Below are positions 26,257 through 34,385 of a stretch of DNA of 44,820 nt, piece after piece. Made by a program: the position numbers and the translations under genes. The notes under the pieces are model-generated. The model was not told where the DNA came from and did no database searches. It was given only the letters and a program-made list of their open reading frames with translations. The stretch spans positions 81,859 through 126,678 of the forward strand of contig JALHQN010000016.1 of the NCBI GenBank assembly GCA_022841915.1. Direction: 5' to 3'. Origin of the DNA: Burkholderiales bacterium (GTDB taxonomy: Bacteria; Pseudomonadota; Gammaproteobacteria; Burkholderiales; WYBJ01). How positions within the stretch are numbered: the stretch's first letter is position 1; each line of letters starts with the position of its first letter.

Positions 26257-27861
26257 TCACTTAGGTGCCATGAATACCGGCGAGAAGTCCTGGAACCAGT
26301 TTTGTGCCTGCACGAAGCCCCTGACGCGAGGACTCATTGCCCGCGGGTTGACGTCGTGGGTGATGTAGACGAACAGCGCGTCATCGACGAACTTCTCGTG
26401 CACCGCCTGCAGGGCCTTGGTCTGCGCAGCCGGCTCGAAGGTCGTGCGTGCCGTCGCGAGCAGCGCATCCATCTCCTTGTCCTGATACCAGCCCCAGTTT
26501 GTCCCGCGCGGCGCGACCAGCGTGCTCTCGACGTGGCGCACGAAGCCGGTGAACGGGTCCTGGATGAAGTACGAGTAGTTCATGCCGTGCGCACCGCGCG
26601 AGGACGGGTCCTTGGCCCCCGCACGCCAGATGTTGATGAGGGTATTCCACTCGACCACTTCGAAGTCGACCTTGATGCCGACCTCTGCGAGGTTCTGCTG
26701 CACGAACTCGTTCATCGGCAAAGGCTGCATCTGCCCCGAACCGGAGGCCGAGATCAGGATCTTGACAGTCACCGGCTTGGCCTTGCTGTAGCCGGCTTCA
26801 GCGAGGAGCTTCCTCGCCTCGTTCGGGTCGTACCGCACCTTGAACGAAGGATTGCCGAACCATGGGCTCGAGCGGGTCACATGGCCTTCTCCGGGGATCA
26901 TCATGCCGCCGAGCAGCTTCTTGAGCCCGTCGCGATCGACGGCGAGGTTGGCCGCCTTGCGGATGCGGATGTCGTTCCAGGGCGAGCCCTCGATGCGCGA
27001 TAGATGCCACGTCCAGTTGTGCGGATAGGCGTTCGTCACGATCTGAAGGCCGGCCGAGCGCAGGCTCTGGATCGCGTCCGGCGGGGGAGCCTCGATCCAG
27101 TCCACTTGACCCGAGCGCAGCGCGGCGACGCGGGAGGTCGCTTCGGGCAGCGGCAACAAGACCAGGCGGTCGAGCTTGGGAATGCGCTTCGGATCCCAGT
27201 AGTTCTTGTTCGGGACCAGCTCCGCCCGCTCGCGCGGCGTCCAGCGATCGACGCGCCAGGGCCCGGTGCCCGAGGGCGTCTTCGCATAGGCAGCCCAGCT
27301 CTTGCCGACCTTCTCCCAGTTCGCCGGACTCGACATCATGATCCAGGCGATCTGATAGGGAAGGAACGCATCCGGCTCCTTCGTGGTGATCTCGAGCGTG
27401 TACTTGTCGATCGCGCGGTAGCCCGCGACCGCCGGAATCCGCGAGCGGCCCTGCGCAGACTGTCGCGAGTCATACTGAGGCGAGTCGGTCTTGAGCAGCT
27501 TGTCGAAGTTCCACACTGCGGCTTCGGCAGTGAACTCCGAGCCGTCATGGAACATCGCGCCCTTGCGTATCGTCAGGATCCAGCGCCGGCGATCCTTCTC
27601 GTCGGCACGCCAATCGGTCGCGAGCCCCGGAACGAGCTGGGAGGCCTTGTCGGCAGACGAGAGATCCCAATTGATCAGGGCATCGTAGACCGTGTAACCC
27701 ATGAACCGCTGACCTTCACCGCCTTGATCGGTCTGGCCGGTCGTCAGTGGGATGTCGGCAGCGGTCATGCCGATACGCAGCGTCCCTTGCGCGGCCGCTG
27801 GCGCGACCAGCGTGACCAAGACGGCAGCTGCGGCGAGGCAGCGTAATGCGACCTGCTTCAT
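26257..27861 (-). CDS. ABC importer solute-binding protein, family 5 (second copy)
   Basis: A 534-residue periplasmic receptor of SBP family 5. A signal peptide (MKQVALRCLAAAAVLVTLVAPAAAQ) precedes TLRIGMTAADIPLTTGQTDQGGEGQRFMGYTVYDALINWDL. It also has the family stretches PGLATDWRADEKDRRRWILTIRKGAMFHDG and GTGPWRVDRWTPRERAELVPNKNYWD. The ATG follows AAAGGAG. It is the same length as the receptor gene just upstream and aligns along its entire length, so the two arose by duplication. The ligand is probably a peptide-like or ureide-type small molecule. It lies between two strong intercistronic hairpins. Confidence 0.93.
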   Translation of the reverse strand: MKQVALRCLAAAAVLVTLVAPAAAQGTLRIGMTAADIPLTTGQTDQGGEGQRFMGYTVYDALINWDLSSADKASQLVPGLATDWRADEKDRRRWILTIRKGAMFHDGSEFTAEAAVWNFDKLLKTDSPQYDSRQSAQGRSRIPAVAGYRAIDKYTLEITTKEPDAFLPYQIAWIMMSSPANWEKVGKSWAAYAKTPSGTGPWRVDRWTPRERAELVPNKNYWDPKRIPKLDRLVLLPLPEATSRVAALRSGQVDWIEAPPPDAIQSLRSAGLQIVTNAYPHNWTWHLSRIEGSPWNDIRIRKAANLAVDRDGLKKLLGGMMIPGEGHVTRSSPWFGNPSFKVRYDPNEARKLLAEAGYSKAKPVTVKILISASGSGQMQPLPMNEFVQQNLAEVGIKVDFEVVEWNTLINIWRAGAKDPSSRGAHGMNYSYFIQDPFTGFVRHVESTLVAPRGTNWGWYQDKEMDALLATARTTFEPAAQTKALQAVHEKFVDDALFVYITHDVNPRAMSPRVRGFVQAQNWFQDFSPVFMAPK

Positions 27862-27879
27862 GTCAATACTCCTTTGGGA

Positions 27880-27902
27880 ACCCGCCGGATCCTCCGGCGG
27901 GT
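27880..27902 (-). terminator. Intercistronic hairpin between the two receptor genes
   Basis: CCCGCCGGA and TCCGGCGGG with a three-base loop, extended by one A-T pair, give a 10-bp stem between the two receptor genes (61-bp gap). It has no U-run and is in-operon, as with the second hairpin downstream. It probably stabilises the upstream receptor mRNA or partly attenuates read-through. Confidence 0.65.
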
Positions 27903-27922
27903 GTTCGTGGATCGATTGAAAA

Positions 27923-29527
27923 CTACTGAACCGTGACCGGAGAGAGGTCCTGGAACCAGTTCTTCGCCTGCACGAAGCCCTTCACGCGCGGCGACAGCGC
28001 CCTTGGACCGACGTCGTGCGCGACGAAAAGAAATGCGGCTTGCTCGACCGCGCGTTCATGCAGGCGGGCAAGTGCACGGTCGCGCTCGGCCGGGTCGAAG
28101 GCGCCGCGCGCCGCGGCGACGAGCTTGTCGAACTCCGGCTGCTGCACCCAACCCCAATTGACCGAACGCGGCGCCACCATGCGACTGTCGTAGAAGCGCG
28201 CGAAACCGAAGAACGGGTCCTGCCAGGCGAAGGAGACGTTGATAGCGTGCGCGCCGTTGGACTTCGGATCCTTCGCACCGATGCGCCAGTTGTTGAACAG
28301 TGCCTCCCAAACGAGCACGTCGAACTCGACCTCGACGCCGACCTGCTTGAGGTTCTGCTGCATGAACTCGTTCATCGGCAGCGGCAGCATCTGGCCCGAT
28401 CCGGAAGCCGATATCTGCACCTTGAGCTTGAGCGGCTTGCCGGGACCATACCCCGCCTCGGCGAGCAGCTTTCGCGCCCGCTCCGGATCGTACTTGATGT
28501 CCAGCTTGGGGTTGCCGAACCAGGGATGCCCCGGCGTGACGACGCCCTTTGCGGGCGTCATGTAGCCGCCCAGCAGCTTGGACATCCCTTCACGGTCGAT
28601 GGCCAGATTGAGCGCCTGGCGCACTCGCACATCGGCCGTCGGATGTCCCGGCACGAACGAGAATTGCCATGGCCAAGTATGGGGATAAGGATTCGCGGTC
28701 ACCTGAAAGCCGCGGCTCTTGATCTGCGCGATGGCGTCCGGCGGCGGCGCCTCGATCCAGTCGACCTGATTCGAAAGCAGCGCGTTCACGCGCGTGGTGG
28801 CCTCCGGCATCGGAATCAATATCAAGCGCTCCGATTTCGGCACCCGGACCTTGTTCCAATAGTCGGTGTTGCGCACGAGTTCCAATCGCTCGCGTGGCAC
28901 GAGGCGCGTGAATTTCCACGGGCCGGTGCCGACCGGGTTCTTCGCGAACTCGACCCAGCTCTTCGACTTGGCCCAGGCCGTCGGACTGGCCATGAAGAGG
29001 TTCGACAGGTTGATCGGCAAGAACGCATCGGGTTCGGAGGTCGAGAGCTCCACCGTGTAGTCGTCTACCTTGCGAGCGCCCGCCAAGGTAGGCATGCGCG
29101 GCATGGTCTGGGCCACCAGCCGTGCGTCATAGTGGGCCGCATCCTTCGCCAGCACCTTCTCGACGTTGAACACGACCGCGTCGGCATTGAAGTCCGTGCC
29201 GTCGTGGAACTTCACCCCGCGCCGCAGCTTGAAAATCCACTTGGTGCGATCCTTCGCATCCACTTGCCATTCCGTCGCAAGCCCCGGGATGATGGTGGAG
29301 GCCTTGTCCGCAGACGACAGATCCCACATCGTCAAGGCGTCGAAAAGCGTGAGGCCGACGAACCGGTTGCCTTCGAACCCGGAATCCGGCTGACTCGTCG
29401 TTGCGGGAACATCCGCGGCAGTCATTGCGATGCGCAGCGTGGACTGCGCCTGGACGCCACCAGCGCCCAGCGTCATGGTGAGCGACAAGGCGGCCGCGAG
29501 TACCCGGCTTTGGTTCGCAAGTTTCAA
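27923..29527 (-). CDS. ABC importer solute-binding protein, family 5 (first copy, TTG start)
   Basis: A 534-residue receptor. I place the start at TTG 29527 because AGGAGGT (29532-29538 on the minus strand) lies four bases upstream. It then gives a normal signal peptide (KLANQSRVLAAALSLTMTLGAGGVQAQ) and a length identical to its neighbour paralogue. A longer frame from 29659 would place a non-coding stretch ahead of the signal peptide. The mature part starts STLRIAMTAADVPATTSQPDSGFEGNRFVGLTLFDALTMWDL. It is the first gene of the seven-gene operon, with two strong palindromes in its upstream region. The TTG start may moderate its translation. Confidence 0.93.
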   Translation of the reverse strand: MKLANQSRVLAAALSLTMTLGAGGVQAQSTLRIAMTAADVPATTSQPDSGFEGNRFVGLTLFDALTMWDLSSADKASTIIPGLATEWQVDAKDRTKWIFKLRRGVKFHDGTDFNADAVVFNVEKVLAKDAAHYDARLVAQTMPRMPTLAGARKVDDYTVELSTSEPDAFLPINLSNLFMASPTAWAKSKSWVEFAKNPVGTGPWKFTRLVPRERLELVRNTDYWNKVRVPKSERLILIPMPEATTRVNALLSNQVDWIEAPPPDAIAQIKSRGFQVTANPYPHTWPWQFSFVPGHPTADVRVRQALNLAIDREGMSKLLGGYMTPAKGVVTPGHPWFGNPKLDIKYDPERARKLLAEAGYGPGKPLKLKVQISASGSGQMLPLPMNEFMQQNLKQVGVEVEFDVLVWEALFNNWRIGAKDPKSNGAHAINVSFAWQDPFFGFARFYDSRMVAPRSVNWGWVQQPEFDKLVAAARGAFDPAERDRALARLHERAVEQAAFLFVAHDVGPRALSPRVKGFVQAKNWFQDLSPVTVQ

Positions 29528-29531
29528 TCGG

Positions 29532-29538
29532 ACCTCCT
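29532..29538 (-). promoter_or_regulatory. Ribosome-binding site that fixes a TTG start
   Basis: AGGAGGT on the minus strand, four bases before TTG 29527. It is a near-perfect Shine-Dalgarno sequence and decides the start of the first receptor gene, which has no ATG in a suitable place. Confidence 0.85.
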
Positions 29539-29599
29539 GAGGATTCGCTATTGTTGTGCCGGCGTCAAAAAGCAAGGAGCAGGCCAAGGCGGTTTCTGG

Positions 29600-29621
29600 A
29601 TCGATTTCCCGGGAAATCGAT
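29600..29621. promoter_or_regulatory. 22-bp perfect palindrome upstream of the ABC operon
   Basis: ATCGATTTCCC (29600-29610) is followed immediately by its exact reverse complement, 11 bp per arm. It lies 72 bp upstream of the TTG start of the first receptor gene, in an AT-richer promoter-like stretch. It is most likely an operator for a dimeric regulator. Confidence 0.65.
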
Positions 29622-29625
29622 ATAC

Positions 29626-29650
29626 GTTCTGCATGTTCTGCATGCAGAAC
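29626..29650. promoter_or_regulatory. Palindrome plus extra half-site (GTTCTGCAT array)
   Basis: GTTCTGCAT occurs twice in tandem (29626-29634 and 29635-29643). The second copy forms a perfect 16-bp palindrome with the GCAGAAC that follows (GTTCTGCATGCAGAAC, 29635-29650). Three half-sites in 25 bp, starting 4 bp from the 22-bp palindrome, look like a multi-site operator. The sequence could also fold as a 10-bp stem with a five-base loop. Confidence 0.65.
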
Positions 29651-30074
29651 GCCTTGCAAAGCGCTCCAAGAGCGGGAATTGCAAGCGGCGAGCGCACCAC
29701 TATCGCCCCACTTAGCGCCACGCGCACCGGCGCGGTGCCGTATCGAACACGCATTTCACGAGAGCGAAAACGGTGCCGATCGCTCCGCATGCTCGCAACG
29801 AGGTAGTGCGCGAGTTCTCGCCCCCGCGTCGCGAACGCAGGTCGTTCATACGTTTACGTTGGCATATCGCAGCTCGGCAACGGCGACAGTGGCGATTGCG
29901 CGCTAAAGCCTGCCCCATGACGATATCCCGGCCATCGAGGTTCGGGCGAACGCACTCTTCCGAGCCGCACTTGCGCTTCCCTTCGCCTACGGCTACGCGT
30001 GCACCTGCTGCTGCGCGCCGAAGCGCACGGCGGTCATCGGCGCTACGCCGAGTTCGGATCCAGCACGAGGCACT
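29651..30074. other. Intergenic stretch, possible gene remnant
   Basis: About 420 bp between the ABC operon promoter and the GntR stop. No intact gene is seen. Plus-strand frames at about 29915-30080 look weakly coding in two successive frames (DDIPAIEVRANALFRAALALP, then HGGHRRYAEFGSSTRHFIGAL), which might be a decayed gene; I cannot name a family. Confidence 0.35.
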
Positions 30075-30782
30075 TCATCGGCGCGCTCGCCGCCCGACGC
30101 GCCACGCCTTGTCCAGAACTACGCCGGGATCGGCCAGGGCACGCGGCTGCGCATGCGGACGCAGCCTCGTCTCTATCAACGAAAGATGAGTATGCATGGT
30201 GCGTACCGCTGCGGCGGCGTCACCCTCGCACAGTGCCTCGACGATCTGCTCGTGCTCGTCGCACGCACAGGACGATGCTGTGTCCGACTCGAAGAACGCG
30301 ACCAGCATGGAGGTGCGGCTCACCAGCTCCTGCAACTGCCGCTCGATGAACTCGCTGCCGCAGCATGCCGATAGTAGCAGATGGAATTCCCCCGACAGAC
30401 GGATCGAACGCGCGCGATCTCCGGCCTTCGCGGCCGCCCGTTCGCGGCGCGCGTGCGCGGTCAACGCCTGCACCTGCGCGTCGTCGAGGCGCCCGGCGAG
30501 CCGTCCCGCGATGCCGCCTTCGAGTATGCGTCTTGCCTCGTAGATCTCGCGTGCCTGTGTCAAGCTCGGACTCGCCACGAACGCGCCGCGGTTGGGAACC
30601 AGTTCCAGCAGGCGCTCGTGACCCAACCGTTGCAGGATCTTGCGTATCCGCTCTCGCGACAAACCGAACACCGCTGCCAAGCGCGTCTCGACCAACTGCG
30701 CACCCGCGGCGAGCTGACCGGAAAGAAGCACGCTTGTGATCAGCGCGTATACCGCCTCCTCGGTCTCGTGCATGCCTTTCAC
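30075..30782 (-). CDS. GntR family transcriptional regulator, FCD (FadR-like) class
   Basis: A 235-residue regulator. An N-terminal winged helix-turn-helix (GAQLVETRLAAVFGLSRERIRKILQRLGHERLLELVPNRGAFVA) is followed by an all-helical FCD ligand domain. That domain has the expected metal-binding residues in EFHLLLSACC, DEHEQIVEAL and MHTHLSLIE. The start is GTG 30782, overlapping the stop of the puuE-like gene by GTGA; an ATG three codons later is too close to any ribosome-binding site. It is the third gene of a Bug-deacetylase-GntR operon. The ATTGTGCACAAT motif in front of that operon resembles FCD-GntR operators, so autoregulation by an imported ureide or amide is likely. Confidence 0.9.
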   Translation of the reverse strand: MKGMHETEEAVYALITSVLLSGQLAAGAQLVETRLAAVFGLSRERIRKILQRLGHERLLELVPNRGAFVASPSLTQAREIYEARRILEGGIAGRLAGRLDDAQVQALTAHARRERAAAKAGDRARSIRLSGEFHLLLSACCGSEFIERQLQELVSRTSMLVAFFESDTASSCACDEHEQIVEALCEGDAAAAVRTMHTHLSLIETRLRPHAQPRALADPGVVLDKAWRVGRRARR

Positions 30783-31657
30783 GGTGGTACGTGTGCAATC
30801 CAATGGCGTGCGATCTGCTCGCGGGTCGCGAACCAAGCACAGCCGGCGCCAGCCATATGACCGAGGATGGACTCGAGTGCCTTCATCCGACCGGGACGTC
30901 CGATCATCCGCAGATGCAGCCCGACCGACAACATGCGCGGCATGGTGCGGCCCTCCTGAGCGAGCCAATCGAACGCATCGCAGACGTACTCGGAAAACTG
31001 GCCTGCAGTGGCGAAACGTTGTGTATGCTGAAATTGCATGTCGTTGGTATCGAAGGCATAAGGAAGCACCAAATGGCGCCGCCCGTCCACGGCCACATGA
31101 TACGGCGTGTCGTCGTTGTAGGCATCGCTGTCGTAGAGAAAGCCTGCCTGCACCAGCAGCCGGCGTGTGTTCGCCGAACTGGCCGAGCGCGTATGCCAGC
31201 CCACCGGCCGTCGGCCCGTTGCCTGCTCGATCGCCCGCACGGTGGCATCGATGGCGGAGCGCTCGGCCGCCTCTTCCATCCCGGCATGTTCTTCCCAGCG
31301 ATAGCCGTGGGCCGACACCTCGTGCCCGCGCTCCACTGCGTCCTGCGCCAGCCAGGGACTGCGCTCCACCGCTCGGCCGCAGGCGCTCAGGGTGAAGGGA
31401 GCTGCATGGCACTGAAACGCCTCGACCACCCGCCACCAAGCGACCCGCGTCGCGTATTCGTAGTGACTATCGATGCACGGATCGGCGTCGGGCCGCCCGG
31501 CGACGACCTCGTAGACCGATTCGTTCCGCGCATCGCCTTCACTCACCGAGTACTCGGCGCCCTCCTCGAAGTTGACGACGAACGACACCGCAAGCCGAGC
31601 ATCGCCCGGCCAACGCACGGATGGCGGCCGGCCGCCGTAGCCGCGTAGATCTCGCAT
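30779..31657 (-). CDS. Polysaccharide-deacetylase-fold protein, second PuuE-like paralogue
   Basis: A 292-residue relative of allantoinase PuuE. It has RDLRGYGGRPPSVRWP, VVNFEEGAEY, GHEVSAHGYRWEEH, YDSDAYNDDTPYH, LPYAFDTNDMQF and SVGLHLRMIGRPGRM. The ring-contact segment GWYTGR of PuuE is GWHTRS here, and the SMESLYEYGSR stretch is DSHYEYATRVAWW. It therefore probably opens a different cyclic amide. The ATG at 31657 is preceded by GAGGGA and lies 4 bp after the stop of the receptor gene. The longer N-terminal frame is read-through of that gene's end. The GntR gene overlaps its stop. Confidence 0.88.
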   Translation of the reverse strand: MRDLRGYGGRPPSVRWPGDARLAVSFVVNFEEGAEYSVSEGDARNESVYEVVAGRPDADPCIDSHYEYATRVAWWRVVEAFQCHAAPFTLSACGRAVERSPWLAQDAVERGHEVSAHGYRWEEHAGMEEAAERSAIDATVRAIEQATGRRPVGWHTRSASSANTRRLLVQAGFLYDSDAYNDDTPYHVAVDGRRHLVLPYAFDTNDMQFQHTQRFATAGQFSEYVCDAFDWLAQEGRTMPRMLSVGLHLRMIGRPGRMKALESILGHMAGAGCAWFATREQIARHWIAHVPP

Positions 31658-31661
31658 TCCC

Positions 31662-32651
31662 TCACTCCGCCTTGATTGCGCGCTCGCGCACGAGCTTGCC
31701 CAAGCGCGAGAACTCGGCAGCAAGATAAGCCTCCGTCTGCGGGCGGGTCAACGCCAAGACCTCCCCGCCTGCGTCCTCGATCCGTGCGCGGAACTCGGGA
31801 AGCGCCGACAAAGCGCGCAGGTCCGCGTTCACCTTGTCGAGTATCGTCGCCGGCGCCTTCGCCGGGGCGAGCAGCATATACCAGGACACGGCCTGATAGC
31901 CCGGAACGCCTCCCTCGGCGACAGTGGGAACCTCGGGCAGCTTCGGCGAGCGCTTCGCGCTGGTGATTCCCAGCGCGCGCAATTTTCCGGAGCGAACATG
32001 CGGCAGCGAGGACGTGATGATGTCCACCGACATGGGCACCCGCCCCCCCATGACGTCCTGCAGCGCGGCGGCGGCACCCTTGTAGGGCACATGGGTCATG
32101 CTCACGCCCGCGAGCGACTCGATCAGTACAGCCCCGATGTGACTGGTGGAGCCCGTGCCGGACGAGCCGAACTGCAGCGCACCTGGCTTTGCGCGAGCCG
32201 CGTCGAGCAGATCCTTCATCGACTGCCCCGCAAAGGACGGCCCGACCACCACCAGACTCGGTACGGTGGCCACCATCCCGACGGCAGTCAAGTCCGACTC
32301 GCTCTGGTAGGGCAGTTTCGAGTACATGTACGCGTTCACCGCGTGTCCGACCGTGACGATGAGAAAGGTGTAGCCGTCCGGCGTCGCCTTCACCGCAGCC
32401 TGGGTGCCGATGATGCCGCCAGCGCCCGCGCGGTTGTCGGTGACGACCGTAACGCGTCCACCCCAGGCTTCGGCGAGCTTCTGGCCGGCGATCCGCGCGA
32501 ACAAGTCCGCTGCACCGCCGGGTGGGAAAGGCACGATGATGCGCGGCGGACGCTCCGGATAGCGGGAAGCCTCTTGCGCCGATGCGGTTGACGGGGCGAC
32601 GAGCAGAGCGAGCACGAGCAGTCGAACAGCGCGGCAGGCAGCGACGGGCAT
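31662..32651 (-). CDS. Bug/TctC family periplasmic solute-binding receptor
   Basis: A 329-residue receptor with a signal peptide (MPVAACRAVRLLVLALLVAPSTASAQ). It has the family segments RYPERPPRIIVPFPPGGAADLFARIAGQ, GTQAAVKATPDGYTFLI and THVPYKGAAAAL. The ATG follows TAGGAG. It leads the operon receptor > PuuE-like > GntR and so probably delivers or senses the cyclic substrate of the PuuE-like enzyme. No permease genes are linked, so it must use a TctAB pair elsewhere or function as a sensor partner. Two copies of an ATTGTGCAC motif lie 59-93 bp upstream of the start. Confidence 0.93.
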   Translation of the reverse strand: MPVAACRAVRLLVLALLVAPSTASAQEASRYPERPPRIIVPFPPGGAADLFARIAGQKLAEAWGGRVTVVTDNRAGAGGIIGTQAAVKATPDGYTFLIVTVGHAVNAYMYSKLPYQSESDLTAVGMVATVPSLVVVGPSFAGQSMKDLLDAARAKPGALQFGSSGTGSTSHIGAVLIESLAGVSMTHVPYKGAAAALQDVMGGRVPMSVDIITSSLPHVRSGKLRALGITSAKRSPKLPEVPTVAEGGVPGYQAVSWYMLLAPAKAPATILDKVNADLRALSALPEFRARIEDAGGEVLALTRPQTEAYLAAEFSRLGKLVRERAIKAE

Positions 32652-32709
32652 TGCAGTCTCCTAGACTGAAACCGAAAGGCGTGCCTGCGACGTCCCGCCG
32701 CCGCACCCG

Positions 32710-32744
32710 GATTGTGCACCATTGGATATTGATTGTGCACAATC
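32710..32744. promoter_or_regulatory. Tandem GntR-type operator, two copies 21 bp apart
   Basis: A perfect 14-bp palindrome GATTGTGCACAATC (32731-32744) and a 12-of-14 copy GATTGTGCACCATT (32710-32723) lie in the same orientation, 21 bp (two helix turns) apart. They sit upstream of the receptor gene that heads the GntR-containing operon. The TTGT-x-ACAA core is the kind of site bound by FCD-class GntR regulators. This is the strongest regulator-operator link in the window. Confidence 0.75.
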
Positions 32745-33138
32745 CCCTGCAGATGCAAGTCGCGTGCCGACCGTACTACCGTGTCGCGCCTGAACCCAAT
32801 CCCCCCTCTATTATGTGCGGACACATGACAAGCGCCTACGCATCGGCGACCACCCTTTCATCCTCTCGGCGCCGACGTACCAGACTCAGAATGACGTACT
32901 TCATCCGCGCGGCACCGACCCCGGCCGCCTGCCCTTCGAAGCGAAAGAAGCGCATTCGGCGCCCCGAGCGAACCGAGCATCAGTGTGCCGAACGGTCGCC
33001 CTCGCGCGAGGCGCGTGCACCGCAATGGTGAACAACGTGCGCTGCGCGCCCGCCCTTGGCGCAAGCCGTGCGCCCGCCTCGCCCTGTCGCGTGCGGGAGA
33101 TATACCGATGTCTTTGGAGGATTGCGCGCTATTGCCGA
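32745..33138. other. Intergenic stretch between two minus-strand operons
   Basis: About 390 bp with no convincing gene. It contains TATGTG/CACATG flanking four bases at 32812-32827 (imperfect at the outer pair) and a 12-bp palindrome CCTCGCGCGAGG at 33000-33011. The latter might serve as terminator for the operon ending at 33139. Confidence 0.4.
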
Positions 33139-34380
33139 TCAGCGCAGCGCAAGCGACAGGAGCGCATCGACCAGCACCCGAGCCCCGTCCGCAAGTTCGC
33201 TCGCGGTCGCCGACTCCGCTTCGTTGTGACTGATGCCGCCTTTGCAGGGCACGAAAATCATGCCACTGGGGCAGACGGCATGCATGAAGCGCGCATCGTG
33301 CCCCGCCGCCGAGGGAAGATCGAGGGTGCGGATGCCGATGGCTGCCGCACAGTCGCGCAGGAGATCGCGGATGGCCGGCGGAAAGTCGAGAGACATCGCG
33401 GTCGTGAGTTCGCGCACCTCGACCCCGCAAGGCCGCCCTTGCTCGGCGCACAGATTCTCGATGGCATCGCCGAGCGCGCGCAGGCGTGCCGAGTCGGGAT
33501 GACGCAGATCGATGGAGAAGACCGCCCGCCCCGCGACCACCGATGGTGCATTGGGCAGGACCTCGATGCGGCCCACCGTGAACTTCACGATGTCGTCCGG
33601 ATCGGCCAACGCCTTCGAAAGACCTTGGATGATGGCAGTAGCGGCCAGCAGAGCGTCCTTGCGTGTTGCCAAAGGCGCCGTGCCCGCGTGCGCTTCTTCA
33701 CCGGCGACCGTGACGCGGAACGTGCGCTTGCCCTGGATGCCGGTAACGACACCGACGCTGCACCCCACCTGCTCGAGCACCGGACCTTGCTCGATATGCG
33801 CTTCGAGATAGGCCGCGAGCGGCCGGCCGAGCGGTCGCAAAGGCACATCGGGAAACGCGTCCCGCATGCGGGCCAGTTCGCGCCCGACGGTGACGCCCGC
33901 CGCGTCCGTGATCGAGAGCATGGGATCGAGCGCCGCCGCGCCCGCATAAGCGGCGGACCCCATCATCCCAGGCGCGAATCGCGAACCTTCTTCGTTCATC
34001 CACGCAACGACCTCGATGGGCCGCCGCGGCGTGATGCAAGCCATGCGCAACGCCTCGATGGCCTCGATGCCGGCAAGCACGCCGTAGACGCCATCGAACC
34101 TGCCGCCAGTGGGTTGACTGTCGATGTGCGAACCGGTCAGCACCGGCGGCAGATCGGATTCACGCCCTTCCATGCGCAGGAAGAAGTTGCCCGCCGCGTC
34201 GGTGAATGCCGTGAGATCCAATGCGCGGGCGATCGCCAACAGTTCGCGTCTTGCGGCGATCTCCTCGCTGGAAAGCGCCTGCCGATTCACGCCGCCGGCC
34301 GCGGTGGCACCGTGGCGCGCAAGGCTCAGATGGCGGGACCACAAACGCGCTGCGTCGACATGGGCGCTCGGGCGCGTCAT
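33139..34380 (-). CDS. M20 family N-carbamoyl-L-amino-acid hydrolase-like enzyme
   Basis: A 413-residue M20 enzyme of the hydantoinase/carbamoylase (HyuC) type. The motifs LTGSHIDSQPTGGRFDGVYGVLAGIEA, AWMNEEGSRFAPGMMGSAAYAG, LEAHIEQGPVLEQVGCSVGVVTGIQG, AGTAPLATRKDALLA and SAAGHDARFM are those of N-carbamoyl-amino-acid hydrolases rather than allantoate hydrolases. It would release ammonia and CO2 from an N-carbamoyl acid. I use ATG 34380; GTG 34383 directly before it is equally possible. It is last in an SDR > aminotransferase > alpha/beta hydrolase > carbamoylase operon. The amino acid it frees could be deaminated by the aminotransferase. Confidence 0.9.
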   Translation of the reverse strand: MTRPSAHVDAARLWSRHLSLARHGATAAGGVNRQALSSEEIAARRELLAIARALDLTAFTDAAGNFFLRMEGRESDLPPVLTGSHIDSQPTGGRFDGVYGVLAGIEAIEALRMACITPRRPIEVVAWMNEEGSRFAPGMMGSAAYAGAAALDPMLSITDAAGVTVGRELARMRDAFPDVPLRPLGRPLAAYLEAHIEQGPVLEQVGCSVGVVTGIQGKRTFRVTVAGEEAHAGTAPLATRKDALLAATAIIQGLSKALADPDDIVKFTVGRIEVLPNAPSVVAGRAVFSIDLRHPDSARLRALGDAIENLCAEQGRPCGVEVRELTTAMSLDFPPAIRDLLRDCAAAIGIRTLDLPSAAGHDARFMHAVCPSGMIFVPCKGGISHNEAESATASELADGARVLVDALLSLALR

Positions 34381-34385
34381 CACCG

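Noticed and set aside
29626-29650. Tandem GTTCTGCAT copies as the start of a CRISPR or iteron array
   Set aside because: Only two copies with no spacers; a palindromic operator with a half-site explains it better.
29528-29659. 44-residue upstream extension of the first SBP gene
   Set aside because: It runs through the palindrome array and precedes an intact signal peptide; AGGAGGT before TTG 29527 fixes the start.
33000-33011. CCTCGCGCGAGG palindrome as a strong regulatory site
   Set aside because: Short and of the alternating GC type expected by chance in this DNA; kept only as a possible weak terminator.
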